Assembly: GCA_035652495.1 (NCBI GenBank)
Contig: DASRDS010000114.1
Location: 1-14,095, forward strand
Direction of reading: 5' to 3'
From: DASRDS01 sp035652495
GTDB taxonomy: Bacteria > Gemmatimonadota > Gemmatimonadetes > Gemmatimonadales > Gemmatimonadaceae
DNA length: 14,095 nt
A model generated the notes under the pieces. The model saw only the letters and a list, made by a program, of their open reading frames with translations, searched no databases and was not told the DNA's origin. Positions within the stretch are counted from its first letter, which is position 1. Each line of letters begins with the position of its first letter. Made by a program: the position numbers and the translations under genes. Positions 12,593 to 14,095 of the stretch are shown piece after piece.

Positions 12593-14095
12593 GATCGGGC
12601 GTTGCGTGCATCGCGATGGTCGTCGGCGCGTCGCTGGCGTCGGCGCAGACGACCCCGCCCAAAGACACGAGCATGGCCAACATGCCCGGGATGGCGAATA
12701 TGCCCGGGATGTCCGCGTCGTCCATGTCCATGCCGATCCCCATGCCGGCCGGCATGCCGATGATGGCGGGGCTCATGAACATCACGCCAGACATCAAGGG
12801 CACGTTCTTACCCGGCGCGGGTGTCGACGTCTCGACGTTACCCGAGGTGAAGCCACGCAGCATCGCCAAGCTCACGAACGGCGACACGCTGGATCTCACC
12901 GCGACGCTCGTGCGTCGGACCGTCGCGGGTCGCCAGGTCGCGATGTACGGGTACAACTCGGAGATTCCGGGTCCGCTCATCCGCGTGCCGCAGAACGCGA
13001 CCGTCATCGTTCGATTCCACAATCGGATCGACCAGCCGAGCGCGGTTCACTGGCACGGCATCCGTCTCGAGAACGCGAGCGATGGCGCGGTGGGCATCAC
13101 GCAGGAAGCCGTCAAGGTCGGCGGCGACTTCGTCTACCGCGTGCATTTCCCCGACGCCGGTCTCTACTGGTATCACTCGCATGTCCGCGAGGATATCCAG
13201 CAAGAGATGGGATTGTTCGGGAACATGATCGTGGATTCGCCGGAGCCGAACTACTACGGCCCCGCCAATCGCGATCAGGTCTTGATGCTCGGCGACTTGC
13301 TGGTCAATCGCGACACGCTCATTCCATTCGGCGCCGACGTTCCGGATTTCACGCTCATGGGGCGCGTGGGCAACATGCTGCTCGTGAACGGCGAGCCGTC
13401 GTACTCGCTCACCGTGGGCCAGGGCGAAGTCGTCCGATTCTATCTCACGAACGTCGCCAGCTCGCGGACGTTCAACGTGTCGTTCGGTGGGGCGCCGATC
13501 AAAGTCGTGGCATCGGACGAGAGTCGCTTCGAGCACGAGGAGCTCGTGCCGAGCGTCATCCTCGCGCCGGCGGAGCGGTATATCGTCGACGTGCGGTTCC
13601 CGGCGGCTGGGCGCTACACCATCGTGAATGCCGTGCAGGCGATCAATCACCTGCAGGGTGAGTTCGTCCCCGAGGTCGATACGCTCGGCGCCGTGACCGT
13701 CGACGCCAAACCGGCCACGCCCAACTACGCCACGGGCTTCGCGACGATGCGGGCGAACGCCGAGGTGTCGAAGGACATCGCCCGCTACCGCGCATCCTTC
13801 AGCCACCAGCCCGACCACACGTTCCATCTCACGTTGGCGACAAACGGTTTGCCGCTCGCCACCGTGCAGTTCATGAGTGTCGACACGGCGTACTATGCGC
13901 CGGTCGAGTGGGTGGACGGTATGCCCGACATGAACTGGCTGTCGACGGCATCGCAGACGCGATGGATCATCCGCGATGAGGCATCGGGCAAGGAGAACAT
14001 GGATATCGACTGGCACGTGAAGCAGGGATCCACGACCGTGATCCGGCTGATCAACGACGCCACGTCATTCCATCCAATGCAGCATCCGATTCACC
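12589..14095 (+). CDS. Multicopper oxidase with Met-rich N-terminus (runs off window)
   Basis: First 502 residues of a three-cupredoxin-domain multicopper oxidase that couples substrate oxidation to reduction of O2 to water. A signal peptide is at about 1-19 (SGVACIAMVVGASLASA-Q). A Met-rich segment spans about 29-63 with MANMPG repeats, likely copper binding. Domain 1 copper ligands are HWHGIR (His154, His156) and WYHSH (His196, His198), plus MGLFGNMIV. Domain 2 spans about 225-360 (MLLVNGEPSYSLTVGQGE, NVSFGGAPIKVVASDE). The start of domain 3 motif H-P-I-H (His499, His502) in HPMQHPIH is at the edge. The Cys-His T1 motif lies beyond. Start: TTG 12589 overlapping the previous TGA (TTGA), with AGGGG 9 bases upstream; ATG 12616 is an alternative that shortens the signal peptide. 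Substrate (metal ions, phenolics) is not decided by sequence. Confidence 0.9.
   Translation, partial: MRSGVACIAMVVGASLASAQTTPPKDTSMANMPGMANMPGMSASSMSMPIPMPAGMPMMAGLMNITPDIKGTFLPGAGVDVSTLPEVKPRSIAKLTNGDTLDLTATLVRRTVAGRQVAMYGYNSEIPGPLIRVPQNATVIVRFHNRIDQPSAVHWHGIRLENASDGAVGITQEAVKVGGDFVYRVHFPDAGLYWYHSHVREDIQQEMGLFGNMIVDSPEPNYYGPANRDQVLMLGDLLVNRDTLIPFGADVPDFTLMGRVGNMLLVNGEPSYSLTVGQGEVVRFYLTNVASSRTFNVSFGGAPIKVVASDESRFEHEELVPSVILAPAERYIVDVRFPAAGRYTIVNAVQAINHLQGEFVPEVDTLGAVTVDAKPATPNYATGFATMRANAEVSKDIARYRASFSHQPDHTFHLTLATNGLPLATVQFMSVDTAYYAPVEWVDGMPDMNWLSTASQTRWIIRDEASGKENMDIDWHVKQGSTTVIRLINDATSFHPMQHPIH
12673..12708 (+). repeat. 18-bp tandem repeat encoding MANMPG twice
   Basis: Two near-identical 18-base units (ATGGCCAACATGCCCGGG and ATGGCGAATATGCCCGGG) within the multicopper oxidase's Met-rich region. 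In-frame duplication keeps the Met spacing and probably expands copper-binding capacity. Confidence 0.8.

Noticed and set aside
12838..14016. Long minus-strand open frame opposite the multicopper oxidase
   Set aside because: Antisense shadow; the plus strand carries HWHG and WYHSH copper motifs.

Overview
This 14.1-kb window is chromosomal DNA from a GC-rich Gram-negative bacterium. Gemmatimonadota is the best guess, by inference. The basis is an ECF sigma/FecR/STN-type TonB receptor cassette, a Zn-ribbon threonine synthase, exported proteins with AXA signal peptides, and a compact ceramide-type operon, together with high-GC codon use and frequent non-ATG starts. I saw no tRNA, rRNA, insertion sequence, phage gene or CRISPR array.

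Layout. (1) Bases 1-2534, minus strand, read right to left: a 67-residue protein of unknown function, an ECF sigma factor, a FecR-type membrane anti-sigma factor, and the N-terminus of a TonB-dependent receptor with an STN domain. This is a FecI-FecR-FecA-like surface signalling and uptake cassette. The receptor runs off the left edge. (2) Bases 2535-2872: a divergent intergenic region. Its right half carries what looks like a GEMM-I (cyclic-di-GMP class I) riboswitch aptamer, ending just before a strong ribosome binding site. (3) Bases 2873-5043, plus strand: an exported protein with a Pro/Ala-rich linker and an AgmX/PglI (TonB-like) C-terminal domain, then a TPR-like protein. (4) Bases 5054-7265: a small lipoprotein, an aquaporin-family channel with altered NPA boxes, and a threonine synthase, joined by overlaps. 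(5) Bases 7367-10738: a tight three-gene operon matching the bacterial ceramide pathway. It encodes a serine palmitoyltransferase-like enzyme, a GNAT-type N-acyltransferase of the bCerS kind and an NAD(P)-dependent SDR of the CerR kind. (6) Bases 10761-14095: an exported LVIVD-type beta-propeller, an exported small beta-rich protein and a Met-rich multicopper oxidase that runs off the right edge. They overlap by 4 bases and probably form a periplasmic or secreted copper oxidase module.

The window has several points of interest. The ceramide operon suggests this organism makes sphingolipids. The riboswitch links c-di-GMP to an AgmX-like envelope protein. Start-codon use is unusual: all four 4-base overlaps are of the form NTGA with N = C, C, G or T and never A, and three genes have CTG as their best or only apparent start, so standard gene callers would mis-truncate them. 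The aquaporin lacks both canonical NPA motifs and the selectivity-filter arginine. No search could be run; family assignments rest on motifs read by eye.
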